This document shows, in pieces, positions 35,752 through 45,020 of a DNA stretch of 64,000 nucleotides. The notes beneath the pieces are model-generated. The model worked only from the letters and a program-made list of their open reading frames with translations, was not told the DNA's origin and made no database searches. The first letter of the stretch is position 1, and the number at the start of each line of letters is the position of its first letter. The DNA is from Prevotella sp. Lineage in GTDB: Bacteria > Bacteroidota > Bacteroidia > Bacteroidales > Bacteroidaceae. Made by a program: the position numbers and the translations under genes. The stretch is taken from NCBI GenBank assembly GCA_017449495.1, contig JAFTFO010000024.1, positions 1 through 64,000 on the forward strand. Direction: 5' to 3'.

Positions 35752-38285
35752 AAAGACTACTATCTACCCTCGCTATTCTTGCCGTCGTCACAATAGCAGA
35801 GGCTCAGAAGGTTAGCCACATCTTCCGCGACGTATCCATGTCCGAAGCCTTGCGCCAGCTCAACGAGCAGTCTTCCGACTATACCATTCACTTCCTGTAT
35901 AACGAACTCGAAGACTTCCGCGTTACCACTTCATTCCGGAACAAGCGCCTGCCCGAAGCCATTCAGCAGATGATAGGCTTCTATCCCATCCGCATGGAAA
36001 TAGTCACAAATCAGATATTCGTAGAGTGTACCCATAAGGCCGCCCACCACCTGACGGGCACCATCGTCGACGAACAGGGTCAGCCCGTTGCCTACGCTAA
36101 TGTTTACCTGCTTTCTCCATCAGATTCGACCGTTATTGGTGGTGGCGTGAGCAACGAGGCTGGTCTCTTTGTCATTCCCTGTGACGAACAGGATGTCATG
36201 GCCCGCATCTCCTTTGTTGGCTACAAGACTATCTATAGACGATGCAAGACCTCAGATCTCGGCACGATCAGGATGCAGCCCGATAGTTACAGGCTGGACG
36301 GCATCGAGGTAAAAGGCGCCCGTCCGCTGGTCAGGATCAAAGACGATGCCTTTGTGACCACCGTCGAGGGCAGTTACCTGTCAAAGATGGGCACAGCGAG
36401 CGAAGTGCTGAACCACGTTCCGGGCGTGTTAAGCAGTGGTGGAAGCGTTGAAGTGCTGGGACGTGGCACACCCATCATCTACATTAACGGTCGGCAGATG
36501 CGCAATCAGAGTGAACTCGGCCAGTTGGGCAGTGGCCAGATTAAGGATATAGAAGTGGTGATGACGCCGGGTGCCAAATACGACGCTTCGGTTCGGTCAG
36601 TCATCCGCATCAAGACCATCCGCCCTGTAGGCGAAGGCTTCAGTTTCAGCAGTAAGACCATGGTCGGGACTAATGGCCATATCATCGGGCAGGAGGAAGT
36701 GAACCTGAACTACCGTGTGGGCGGGCTCGACATCTTCGGCATGGCCGACTATGAGGACTTCCGTATGAGCGCAACAAACACCAGTCGACAAGACACGTAT
36801 CTCCGCCACCACTATATGCAGCATCATGTCACCAGTTTCTGTCCCCACACCAATATCTACGACGGAAAGTTGGGCTTCAACTATGTGTTCAACGACCATC
36901 ACTCCCTCGGCATGACCTATACCGCCGCCTCGAGACCCTCCAAGCAGAACAGCGACATGCTCACCACGACCTATCAGGATGACGTGAGCGAGGATGAGTT
37001 GACAGGTAAAGGGCGTGAGGATGTCAAGAGAACCGAGCACATGGTCAATGCCTATTATTCAGGTCGCCTGGGCAAGTGGACGCTGGATGCCAATGCCGAC
37101 ATGCTGTTTCAGCGTGAGGCCAACGATGCCCTCACCATTGAGAACGCCCGAGTCAGCGAAGACCGTACGGTGACGACACGCAGCGAGGCCAAGAACAGAC
37201 TCTACGCCGCAAAGATGGTCGCAGGCTGTCAACTATGGCAGGGCAAACTGGAGTTCGGGGCAGAAGGCAGCACCGTCCATCGTACAGATTTCTTTGCCAA
37301 CCAGGAGCGCATCATCTCCGGCAGCGATACCAAGACCAAGGAGACCGACGAGGCCCTGTTTGCAGAACTGACCCAGCGGATCGGGAAACTCTCCGCCAAG
37401 ATCGGACTGCGCTATGAGCACGTCGACAGCCGTTTCTATGGTCAGATCATGGTGGTGGACACCAACAGAACCTATCACGACCTGTTCCCCTCAGCCATGC
37501 TGTCCTACCCGTTAGGCAACGTGCAGACACGGCTCAGCTATGCCCGCAACATCAGTCGCCCTGCCTTTGCCCAACTATCGAGCGATCTGACTTATATTAA
37601 CCGCTATCTCTACGAGAGTGGCAATCCCTACCTCCGTCCTACCTATCGGGACAATCTATCGCTGGCCCTCAACTGGAGATGGATGACGGTCATGATAGAC
37701 TATGCCCATGTGCACGATTACATCATCAGCACCTACTCCACCTATAGCAACGACCCGAATATCGCTCTTCTACGCAAAGACAACACCAGCGGATACAATA
37801 ATCTGCAGGCCATGCTTCACGTCGCTCCCACGCTGGGCTGCTATCACCCCCAACTCATGCTGGCCGTCATGTGGCAGGACCTGGAGGTGGAATATATGCG
37901 CCAGACCAAAAAGATGAACCAGCCCATGAGCATCGTCCGCTTCAACAATGCCGTCAATCTGCCCTATGACATCTGGTTGAATGCCGACCTGTCGTGGCGC
38001 TCCGCTGGCGACTCAGAGAACATCCACCTCGGCCAGTCGTGGCAGTTCGACCTGAGTCTCTATAAGTCGTTCCTCCACGATCGCCTCAGTCTGAAACTCA
38101 GTTGCAAGGATGTCTTTGCCTCCATGCGACAAGCCATCACCATCTACAGCGGCATTCATCAGTTCCACTTAGACAAGCGTTCCGATAATCGCAGTCTGAT
38201 GCTCACCGTGCAGTACCACTTCAACCCCGCCAAGAGCAAATATCGCGGACAGGGAGCCGGTAACGATGTGAAGAGCCGACTGTGA
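35748..38285 (+). CDS. STN-domain outer membrane beta-barrel (TonB-dependent-like receptor)
   Basis: An outer membrane protein of 845 residues. Signal peptide 1-19 is followed by an STN signalling domain (about 22-95) and a carboxypeptidase-regulatory-like domain (about 103-180, LTGTIVDEQGQPVAYANVYL). A plug (about 195-290, SEVLNHVPGVLSSGGSVEVL) and a barrel of the outer-membrane beta-barrel family follow. The STN domain is the element that contacts a periplasmic anti-sigma, and the anti-sigma gene overlaps by 4 bases. There is no SusD partner. The barrel family is shared with receptors for small ligands and exported proteins, so the ligand is open. The C-terminus does not show a clear sorting signal. 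Confidence 0.85.
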   Translation: MKRLLSTLAILAVVTIAEAQKVSHIFRDVSMSEALRQLNEQSSDYTIHFLYNELEDFRVTTSFRNKRLPEAIQQMIGFYPIRMEIVTNQIFVECTHKAAHHLTGTIVDEQGQPVAYANVYLLSPSDSTVIGGGVSNEAGLFVIPCDEQDVMARISFVGYKTIYRRCKTSDLGTIRMQPDSYRLDGIEVKGARPLVRIKDDAFVTTVEGSYLSKMGTASEVLNHVPGVLSSGGSVEVLGRGTPIIYINGRQMRNQSELGQLGSGQIKDIEVVMTPGAKYDASVRSVIRIKTIRPVGEGFSFSSKTMVGTNGHIIGQEEVNLNYRVGGLDIFGMADYEDFRMSATNTSRQDTYLRHHYMQHHVTSFCPHTNIYDGKLGFNYVFNDHHSLGMTYTAASRPSKQNSDMLTTTYQDDVSEDELTGKGREDVKRTEHMVNAYYSGRLGKWTLDANADMLFQREANDALTIENARVSEDRTVTTRSEAKNRLYAAKMVAGCQLWQGKLEFGAEGSTVHRTDFFANQERIISGSDTKTKETDEALFAELTQRIGKLSAKIGLRYEHVDSRFYGQIMVVDTNRTYHDLFPSAMLSYPLGNVQTRLSYARNISRPAFAQLSSDLTYINRYLYESGNPYLRPTYRDNLSLALNWRWMTVMIDYAHVHDYIISTYSTYSNDPNIALLRKDNTSGYNNLQAMLHVAPTLGCYHPQLMLAVMWQDLEVEYMRQTKKMNQPMSIVRFNNAVNLPYDIWLNADLSWRSAGDSENIHLGQSWQFDLSLYKSFLHDRLSLKLSCKDVFASMRQAITIYSGIHQFHLDKRSDNRSLMLTVQYHFNPAKSKYRGQGAGNDVKSRL

Positions 38286-38298
38286 ATTCTGGAGGCCA

Positions 38299-39861
38299 AT
38301 GAGATCTTCGATGTTTGAGTTTCCCCGATTAGCGGAGAAACGGCGTAAGCAAGCGGGGTATGTCCTGTTGTCGATGGCGTTCGCCTTCGTCAATGCCATC
38401 ACCTTGGGCAATCTTCCGCCTTGGATCGACGAGGTGATGATGCTCGACTCATCCTATAATATGGCTTTTCATGGCTCATGGGAAACAACGGCTTGGTATC
38501 GGGTAGTCGGCCAATACCCATTCTCCACTTACCCGCCGCTTTACCAGATGCTGGCCTGTGGCTGGATGAGACTCTTTGGTGGCAGTCTGGTAGCCGTGAG
38601 AAGTATGAACCTGCTCTGCGCGTTTGTGCTGGGCAGCGTATCCCTTCGGCTGATGGAGCGTCATGGGGTGCAACTGACGCCGTGGACTGTGGCCCTGTTC
38701 ACGATACTGCTGTGGGGCACAAGTGAAATGGCGTGGATGTATCGCAATGGACGACCGGACATGCTGTGCGCTTTGGTCTTCGTCATCACAGTCCTGGCCA
38801 TAGACCATTACCTGTTGGTGAAGTCGCGCATCCATCGCCTGACAGTCATCGCCACTTCGGCCCTGCTCTTGTGTTCCGGCATCCAGGCTGCCGTCTATTT
38901 GTGCGCCCTCTGGCTGTTCTTCTTCATAACGATGAGGGGGCAGCGAAAGGAAATGGTTCGTCTGCTCGTGCTCCTTCTGAGCGGCTTTCTACTGGGGCTG
39001 GTCTTGGTGTCACTCTTCATGTTGGCTCATGGTCGCCTGTTGGCCTTTGCCTGTAGCATCATGCAGTATTCCGCCACACTCTCGGGCATAGCCTTGGCGG
39101 TGCTCCCTTGGGCTGGCGACGTGTTCGGCTTTCATTCGGCGCCCTTCACCCAGAAGTTGCTTGAGTTGAACACGGAGACAAGCCTTTTCCAGCGGCTTGC
39201 CCCTATGGCGGAATACCGCAGTTTTGTCATCCTGTCCCTTGTCGCCCTGCTTGCCTATCTTACCAGTTTCAGGCGTAACTGGCGGGGTCTTCTGGGCGAC
39301 AAGGCATTCCTGTTGTTCCTATGTGCGCTCTATGTGCCTGTCATGATGAGTCTGGCGGGGCGTTTCACCGTCTATTATCGTTGGATGGCTTTCCTGCCTC
39401 TGATGGCTGCCGTCACGACTATTGCATCCAGACACCGATTCTGGCGCGTCGTGTTTAGCGTAGTGGTCCTGTTGCTGACCGTCTTCGGCATCAGGTCGAT
39501 GAGGCCTGTCGGTCAGTGGAACTATAAGCGCTCGGCTTTGCCGCTTGGCTCGTCCAAGAATCTGCGCTCCTTCGTGCAGCGACAGCACTTCCGTCCGTCT
39601 GACGCCGTGGTCTGTCCCTTCTCCACATTCTATGAGATAAAGCCCGTTTGCGACACGTGCTATTTCGCAGGCATCTTCCCGACGGAGTATATCGGTCACG
39701 TGGACTACATCATCGAGCCGTCCTTCGGCGATGAGTTCGACCAGCCCATCACCCATTATGTGAACAAACTGAAAGCAGATACCTCGGTCGTGATCACCGC
39801 TATAGACCACTGCGACCACCCGTCATTAACCCTCTACCAAGTACAGACGAAACATGAATAG
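38299..39861 (+). CDS. GT-C membrane glycosyltransferase (ArnT/PMT-like)
   Basis: A polytopic inner membrane protein of 520 residues with about ten predicted helices. Near the N-terminus, PPWIDEVMML (residues about 40-48) supplies the acidic pair in the first periplasmic loop typical of GT-C enzymes. These enzymes use polyprenyl-phosphate sugars. The C-terminal periplasmic region (about 400-520) is soluble. A good ribosome site (GGAGG) lies 8 bases before ATG 38299. It follows the barrel gene by 13 bases and overlaps the UbiA gene by 8. A dispersed repeat at 39530-39560 inserts SALPLGSSKN. Donor and acceptor are unknown. Confidence 0.75.
   Translation: MRSSMFEFPRLAEKRRKQAGYVLLSMAFAFVNAITLGNLPPWIDEVMMLDSSYNMAFHGSWETTAWYRVVGQYPFSTYPPLYQMLACGWMRLFGGSLVAVRSMNLLCAFVLGSVSLRLMERHGVQLTPWTVALFTILLWGTSEMAWMYRNGRPDMLCALVFVITVLAIDHYLLVKSRIHRLTVIATSALLLCSGIQAAVYLCALWLFFFITMRGQRKEMVRLLVLLLSGFLLGLVLVSLFMLAHGRLLAFACSIMQYSATLSGIALAVLPWAGDVFGFHSAPFTQKLLELNTETSLFQRLAPMAEYRSFVILSLVALLAYLTSFRRNWRGLLGDKAFLLFLCALYVPVMMSLAGRFTVYYRWMAFLPLMAAVTTIASRHRFWRVVFSVVVLLLTVFGIRSMRPVGQWNYKRSALPLGSSKNLRSFVQRQHFRPSDAVVCPFSTFYEIKPVCDTCYFAGIFPTEYIGHVDYIIEPSFGDEFDQPITHYVNKLKADTSVVITAIDHCDHPSLTLYQVQTKHE
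39530..39560 (+). repeat. intragenic 31-bp repeat encoding SALPLGSSKN, copy 1
   Basis: This segment differs at one base from 56182-56212 in a GH31 gene, over 31 bases and in the same reading frame, although the two host proteins are unrelated. Confidence 0.85.
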
Positions 39862-40747
39862 ACAGACGATCACGCTGATGCGCCCCCACCAATGGCTGAA
39901 GAACCTGTTTGTCTTTGCGCCCCTGTTCTTCGACCGCCACGCTGCCGACTGGCATTATGTCTGGCCCTGCATCGTGGCTTTCCTTGCCTTCTGTCTGGCC
40001 GCCAGCGGCATCTACTGCTTCAATGACATTCACGATGCCGAAGCCGACCGCCTGCATCCCGTGAAGCGCAGGCGACCAGTGGCCAGCGGTGCCGTCAGCA
40101 AACGGGCGGCCTACGCTACGATGGGCGCCGTATGGTGTGCCGCCTTCTTATTGACAGCCTTGGCCAGTGTCTATAGCGGCAGCCCGCAGCGAGGGCTCAT
40201 CGGCACGCTGCTGCTCTATATCGTCATGAACGTAGCCTACTGCGTTAGGCTTAAGCAGATCGCCCTACTCGATGTCTTCATCATCGCCACGGGCTTTGTG
40301 TTGCGCGTTGTGGCTGGCGGACTGGTCGCGGGCATCACCCTGTCCCATTGGATGGTACTCACCACGTTTTTGCTGGCACTCTTCCTGGCGGTGGCTAAAC
40401 GTCGCGACGACGTGGTCATCCGCGAAACGTCGGGCGTGAAGGCGCGGAAGAGTGTAGATCGCTATAACAAGTTTTTCCTCGGGGTTGCTATCGGCGTTCT
40501 TGGCAGCATAACCATCATGTGCTATATTCTCTACACCGTGTCTATCGAAGTGGTTGAGCGCATCGGCAGCCGCTACCTCTATGCCACGTCAGTCTTCGTG
40601 TTGGCAGGCATCCTGCGCTATATGCAACTCACCTTCGTCGACCAGGAAAGTGGCAGCCCAACGAACGTGCTGCTCCATGACCACTTCATCCAGACATGTC
40701 TCGTTGCCTGGATAGCGACATTTACAATGATTCTTTACTTTAGTTAA
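39854..40747 (+). CDS. UbiA-family prenyltransferase, decaprenyl-phosphate phosphoribosyltransferase-like
   Basis: A polytopic inner membrane enzyme of 297 residues. The polyprenyl/Mg-binding motif NDIHDAEADRLHPVKRRRP (Asn57 onward) fits the NDxxDxxxDR pattern. The second conserved loop (AKRRDDVVIRE, about 180-190) fits the branch that transfers 5-phosphoribose to decaprenyl phosphate. MRPHQWLKNLFVFAPLFF at the N-terminus is typical of that branch. With the overlapping GT-C enzyme upstream it could make a polyprenyl-phosphate pentose donor for envelope glycosylation. The epimerase and phosphatase of the mycobacterial pathway are not in this window. A strong terminator follows. Confidence 0.82.
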   Translation: MNRQTITLMRPHQWLKNLFVFAPLFFDRHAADWHYVWPCIVAFLAFCLAASGIYCFNDIHDAEADRLHPVKRRRPVASGAVSKRAAYATMGAVWCAAFLLTALASVYSGSPQRGLIGTLLLYIVMNVAYCVRLKQIALLDVFIIATGFVLRVVAGGLVAGITLSHWMVLTTFLLALFLAVAKRRDDVVIRETSGVKARKSVDRYNKFFLGVAIGVLGSITIMCYILYTVSIEVVERIGSRYLYATSVFVLAGILRYMQLTFVDQESGSPTNVLLHDHFIQTCLVAWIATFTMILYFS

Positions 40748-40755
40748 TCCGATTT

Positions 40756-40783
40756 AAGAAGGCTGCCATTGGGTAGCCTTCTT
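40756..40783. terminator. bidirectional intrinsic terminator
   Basis: AAGAAGGCT (40756-40764) pairs with AGCCTTCTT (40775-40783) around a 10-base loop, with T-rich flanks. It separates the convergent UbiA and DUF3037-like genes and overlaps the latter's stop codon. Confidence 0.8.
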
Positions 40784-41151
40784 TATGCAGTTCGCCTCAT
40801 ACTATCGTATACGTAGTTTCGGAACAGCCAGTCTTTGCTCTGATCTGTGGGATCAACATCAATGCTTTGCAGAGGCGAAAAGGATATTAGGTTGTTAGAG
40901 TAGCGCGTCAGATAATTAATGTCCTCTACGGTATTTACCTTCCCGTTTCGTTTCATTTGACTGACCACTCGAGAAACAAATTTGTATTCCTTTTCTGGGA
41001 ACAATCCCTGTAGTGCATTCAACTTCTGACGAGAATAGCGTACGTCAACTTGCTCCCCGTCTACGATAATGAGCCCTACACTTACCTGCTCTGAGATTTC
41101 AGGGCGTATCACAGCGTAAATAATACTATATCTTAAATTACCCATTGCCAA
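40783..41151 (-). CDS. small DUF3037-like protein
   Basis: A cytoplasmic protein of about 120 residues, starting at 41151 or ATG 41145. The opening YSIIYAVIRPEISEQVSVGLIIV resembles DUF3037, a domain of unknown function often next to HipA-like kinases. No kinase gene is adjacent here. The promoter at 41251-41258 gives a leader of about 95 bases that begins with a strong inverted repeat. The rest of the protein (about 50-120) is charged and helical. I do not assign a function. Confidence 0.6.
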   Translation of the reverse strand: MAMGNLRYSIIYAVIRPEISEQVSVGLIIVDGEQVDVRYSRQKLNALQGLFPEKEYKFVSRVVSQMKRNGKVNTVEDINYLTRYSNNLISFSPLQSIDVDPTDQSKDWLFRNYVYDSMRRTA

Positions 41152-41212
41152 TATTCTCGTTTATCTGTTCTACGAAATTACCCCAAACCCCTATTCGTTT
41201 TAATATGTTCTA

Positions 41213-41258
41213 CTGCAAAAACAGTCGCATATTCGACCATTTTTGCAGTGCAAAGGTA
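41213..41258 (-). promoter_or_regulatory. promoter with inverted repeat at the transcript start
   Basis: TACCTTTG on the minus strand at 41251-41258. CTGCAAAAA (41213-41221) pairs with TTTTTGCAG (41240-41248), and inside it GTCG pairs with CGAC. The structure begins 2 bases past the -7 element, so it would form the 5' end of the transcript or a repressor site. Confidence 0.65.
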
Positions 41259-41325
41259 CAAATAAGTGCGCAAACTACCAAATAAAACTGAAACTTTTCA
41301 GTGATTTCATATTTATTTTATTCGG

Positions 41326-42840
41326 TTATTTCTCCCGGCCTTTGATTCTGGAGCGCATGCTGCGGACGGAGGGACGCTTCACATCGAGGGCGGCGGCGAT
41401 GGCCTCGTCGTCGTAGTGGAGGTCGTCCTGCATGATGAGGAAGACGTACTGTGCCGTGGAGAGACCCTTGTACTTGTGCTCCCACTCCTGCCAGCGCTTG
41501 GGGCGCAGTTGGGCGAAGTAGTCCACCAGACACTGCAGCTCCTTGGCCGTGGCCTCAGCGATACTTTGGCGTTGCTGCAACTGGTTGTACATCTGCGTGC
41601 CAATCAGCAGTGTGCCCGATATGCGCTCCATACGGTTTTCCAACAGATCAACCTTTGTGTGCAGTTCGCTTGTGTTCCGTGCGTCTTCGTCCAGTCGTGA
41701 ACTCAGCCGCCGCACCTTCCTGCGGTGCCACCATATACCCAGTCCGATAGCCAGCACCAGCACAACGACAAAAACGATGGTAAGCCTCTGCATCCACGTC
41801 ATGCGGCTGTAGAAATCCTTAGTCAGCCGCACCTCATCGAATTGTTGCTGCCAGTCAATCATCAGCATGGCCTGATGAGTGTACATCAGATCGTCGTACT
41901 CATGTATTCGCATCCTTGCTTCTGCGGCCTTCTCCTCGTCGCCCGTCAAATCATAGAGTTCAGCCAGGAGTTTCAGACATTTCCTGCGGGTCCTCTGATC
42001 GCCATCTTCCGAACCCAACTTGGCCAGTCTGATTGCCTTGTCATAATCTCCTTGGGCTTTTCGTATGTAAGCCGGTACCAGATACCATGTCGTGTGGGTG
42101 CTGTCTATCTGATTCCATTTATTCAGGTATTCCACAGCCTTGATGGTTTCACCCTGCTCCGCATATATCTCCGACATCATGCTATAGATATCAGACAACA
42201 TCGACTTGTCTGCAATTTTCTCCAGTTCAACCCCTCTTTTAATATAAATGAAAGCACTATCCATCTGATCCATGTCGGCATGAGCAGTAGCGCACATGAG
42301 CAGACTCTTTAATATCATCGTATTGTCTTTAAGTTCAATGCTACTGTTCAACAACTTCTTTGAATACCTGAGGATCAACGGATGATTCCTGAAATAGTAG
42401 TTGGCATGAGCCAAACGTTGATAGACTTGGTTTTTCAATTCCTCATCGTCATTTCTTTCCGAAATGGCCTCTGCCACCTTGAAGTCCCTGACGGCATCGA
42501 TAATATTGCCAAACCGATACATCCTTATCACGCCGCGGTATAAATAGGCTCGACTACGTAGCCAGTCGTCACCATAACGGTCGTAATAGGCTATGCTGGC
42601 GGAAATGAGTGAGTCATTTTCTATCTTTTGATTGGTCTTATAGACCACTATCGTTTTCAGTAGCCCGTATTCTGCCTGGCCGCTCTCCGTCAGAGTGCTT
42701 GTATTGACCTTTGCCAAGATGGGTCTTGCCTCCTCTGGCCTATTGATCTTTTTCCAGACCTGCCTAAACTGAGGGGGATGTTGCTCTGAGCATCCCATCA
42801 TGGCGGCCATGACTGCCAGTATGATAACCAGTTTCTTCAT
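41326..42840 (-). CDS. TPR - transmembrane - HTH regulator
   Basis: A 504-residue protein with the same layout as the gene at 9861-11609. A lipoprotein-like signal (AAMMGCSEQ) is followed by tetratricopeptide-like helices to about 330 and a membrane helix near 350-372 (LTIVFVVVLVLAIGLGIWW). A coiled coil comes next, then a C-terminal HTH (about 465-504, LHYDDEAIAAALDVKRPSVR). It is divergent from the propeller-thioredoxin gene, with 253 bases between the two starts and a promoter on each strand. It is a candidate regulator of the thioredoxin cluster; this is inferred from position. Confidence 0.75.
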   Translation of the reverse strand: MKKLVIILAVMAAMMGCSEQHPPQFRQVWKKINRPEEARPILAKVNTSTLTESGQAEYGLLKTIVVYKTNQKIENDSLISASIAYYDRYGDDWLRSRAYLYRGVIRMYRFGNIIDAVRDFKVAEAISERNDDEELKNQVYQRLAHANYYFRNHPLILRYSKKLLNSSIELKDNTMILKSLLMCATAHADMDQMDSAFIYIKRGVELEKIADKSMLSDIYSMMSEIYAEQGETIKAVEYLNKWNQIDSTHTTWYLVPAYIRKAQGDYDKAIRLAKLGSEDGDQRTRRKCLKLLAELYDLTGDEEKAAEARMRIHEYDDLMYTHQAMLMIDWQQQFDEVRLTKDFYSRMTWMQRLTIVFVVVLVLAIGLGIWWHRRKVRRLSSRLDEDARNTSELHTKVDLLENRMERISGTLLIGTQMYNQLQQRQSIAEATAKELQCLVDYFAQLRPKRWQEWEHKYKGLSTAQYVFLIMQDDLHYDDEAIAAALDVKRPSVRSMRSRIKGREK

Positions 42841-42859
42841 ATCGATTTCTATTTGGATG

Positions 42860-42867
42860 CAAAATTA
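42860..42867 (-). promoter_or_regulatory. -7 element of the second TPR-HTH regulator
   Basis: TAATTTTG on the minus strand, 20 bases before ATG 42840. Confidence 0.65.
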
Positions 42868-43033
42868 CAGCCTTTTCTCCAAACTTGCAAGGCTTTCTGC
42901 GCCTTTTCTCGCTCTCAGCCCGTTCCTCTCAGCCATTTTTTTCTCCGCCCATTTTCGCCTATCTCTCACTTTATCAGTCTTTTAACTCCGAAAAACGTGC
43001 AACACCCCCGATGGCGATTTCCCGTTCAAATCC

Positions 43034-43064
43034 TTGCGCGGTTCACGGATTCATCCTAACTTTG
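43034..43064 (+). promoter_or_regulatory. promoter of the thioredoxin cluster
   Basis: TTG at 43034-43036 and TAACTTTG at 43057-43064, 20 bases apart, 30 bases before ATG 43094. Confidence 0.75.
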
Positions 43065-43093
43065 CTCCCGTCAAATAAACAAAAAGGTATAGT

Positions 43094-45010
43094 ATGAAGA
43101 CTAAGAATTTAATTGCAATCTTGATGGTAATGGCATCATTCTTTTCTTGTTCAGACAAAGGTGGTGCAGAGTTTGAAGTGTCTCTCGAAGGACAGCTTGT
43201 AAAAACAGATGTGAATAAGGGCAAATGGCCCAAATGGATGTTTGATGACAACCTCTATGCTCGGGATAGGGAGTGGAACGTTTATGCAGGGAAACTGACA
43301 AGAACAGAATGGCAGAAGGCTGAAAAGGTCTTTGTGTGCGGGCATGGGCAGAATGAGTTTGGGGATATGAATCTATCGCAAGGCGATGATGGCGCATTAT
43401 ATGGTATAGATTGTTATATGGAAGACAATATGGTTTATAGGAATAAGTTGATCGCGCTGACGAAGATTCAGCATCCAGACAATCTGACCGCCATAAAGAA
43501 TCCGAATAATTGGGAGAAGTATGACCTTACACAATTACCTCCTTTTGAGTTGTGCGGTGATCATTTCGTCGTATTGTCAGACTCCACCATTCTCACGGTA
43601 GGAACCCCCTTAGACGATAGACACCACATTTTCTCAGTCCTCAACTTCAAGAACCAGACAGTCATTCCGCTTGACTATTGGCCCAACGATAGTACACCAG
43701 AGGTCTTGGATGAGGAGAAATTGATGGTGTATACTAATGGGAGTGGTATCAAAGGGAATGGCAAAGACAGATTCCTGTACTGGGATGATTCGGGAAAACT
43801 CGCTTTCATATTTACCATTGACGGGACTAAAACGAACATCCTAAGCCAAATCTATTCTGACCGCCTCCCAATCCCGGGGATTGCCAAGACACCATCACTC
43901 GAACGGATTCATTGCTGTGCAGACAATGACAGGATATATCTGCTTTATAAGCATTCCACTATCAAGGGCGAAATCATGGAGAATTTTGATTTGAAAGACC
44001 CCTTCCCGTGGGGTAATACAGTTGAGGTATATGACTGGGAAGGCATCAAGCAACACATCATACATCTTGATAGGTTTGGGCAAGAGATTATGATATCCAA
44101 CGACGGTAAGACGCTTTATCTCTATTCTGGATATCTACAGGATGGATCAGATCCATATATGTACTCATACGATATAGGTTCTCTAAAAGAATCAGAGCAA
44201 CAAACAGTTGATTCTCTGCATATTCTGGAGGTAGGTGATAAATACGTTGATGGAGAACTCTTCGACATGGAAGGTAACAAACATCATTTATCAGAAGCTT
44301 TTTCTGATGGCCGCTATGTGCTGCTCGACTTCTGGAATCTCGGCTGTGGCGCGTGCCGACAGTCTGAGTCTGAGTTGATGGAAGTCTATGAACGAATGAA
44401 AGGCCGACTGGAAATTGTTGCTATCAACTTAGATTCGATATCAAGATGGCAAAATCACGAGTGGAGCAAGCATATCGTTTGGAAAAACTGGAACGATGGA
44501 AAGATGTGGAAAGGCATTAAGAGCCGCTATTACGACTGGAATGCCGCACCCTTCTATGTCCTGTTGTCGCCCGATGGCCGTATTCTATGGGAGATGGCTG
44601 GTTATGGCGCAGGGGATTTCTTAGGTATAGCGGAGGCTCTAAATGGCCCTAAGCAGGATAACTATTTCTGTCCCCAGTTGGCTGTACGTCGTGTAGATGC
44701 CAACGGACGGAGCACTAAAGTCAGTTTCCGCATTTATTGCCGAAAAGACTTATGGTTCAACATTGCTCGAGACTGTTACCTCACTGCAGGCGGTAAGAAA
44801 TACAAACTGACAGCAGCCGACGGTATCAAACTCAATGAGAACAGTACGCCCCAAGAAAAAGCATACTCAGTCAGAGTAAAATTTGGACTCGACATCAACT
44901 ATTGCGACTTCACCCTCAACTTCGAGCCTTTCGAAACCATTCCTGAAATCTTCGACTTCAAGGCTGGCGACGACGAGGACGCATTTTTCATCCGCAACAT
45001 TTCACTATAA
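43094..45010 (+). CDS. propeller lipoprotein fused to a TlpA-like thioredoxin
   Basis: A 638-residue lipoprotein (lipobox MASFFSC). Residues about 20-375 resemble the six-bladed propeller lipoproteins of Bacteroidota (BF3164/TolB-like). Next is a TlpA-like thioredoxin domain (about 380-525) with GCGACR (first Cys418), where the usual Pro between the cysteines' inner pair is replaced by Ala. The Ig-like C-terminal module (about 535-638) is shared with the gene at 48989. Joining the propeller to a thioredoxin is unusual. It heads the cluster and is 10 bases upstream of the next thioredoxin gene. It probably acts on thiols at the periplasmic face; the partner is unknown. Confidence 0.82.
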   Translation: MKTKNLIAILMVMASFFSCSDKGGAEFEVSLEGQLVKTDVNKGKWPKWMFDDNLYARDREWNVYAGKLTRTEWQKAEKVFVCGHGQNEFGDMNLSQGDDGALYGIDCYMEDNMVYRNKLIALTKIQHPDNLTAIKNPNNWEKYDLTQLPPFELCGDHFVVLSDSTILTVGTPLDDRHHIFSVLNFKNQTVIPLDYWPNDSTPEVLDEEKLMVYTNGSGIKGNGKDRFLYWDDSGKLAFIFTIDGTKTNILSQIYSDRLPIPGIAKTPSLERIHCCADNDRIYLLYKHSTIKGEIMENFDLKDPFPWGNTVEVYDWEGIKQHIIHLDRFGQEIMISNDGKTLYLYSGYLQDGSDPYMYSYDIGSLKESEQQTVDSLHILEVGDKYVDGELFDMEGNKHHLSEAFSDGRYVLLDFWNLGCGACRQSESELMEVYERMKGRLEIVAINLDSISRWQNHEWSKHIVWKNWNDGKMWKGIKSRYYDWNAAPFYVLLSPDGRILWEMAGYGAGDFLGIAEALNGPKQDNYFCPQLAVRRVDANGRSTKVSFRIYCRKDLWFNIARDCYLTAGGKKYKLTAADGIKLNENSTPQEKAYSVRVKFGLDINYCDFTLNFEPFETIPEIFDFKAGDDEDAFFIRNISL

Positions 45011-45020
45011 TAAACGTATT

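Noticed and set aside
35748..38285. Barrel protein as a SusC transporter
   Set aside because: There is no SusD gene next to it, it is shorter than SusC, and it sits in an ECF cassette with an STN domain and a different barrel type.
44883..45020. N-terminal extension of the thioredoxin gene at 45021
   Set aside because: It overlaps the end of the previous gene. The signal peptide begins at ATG 45021, exactly as in the paralogue at 48989.
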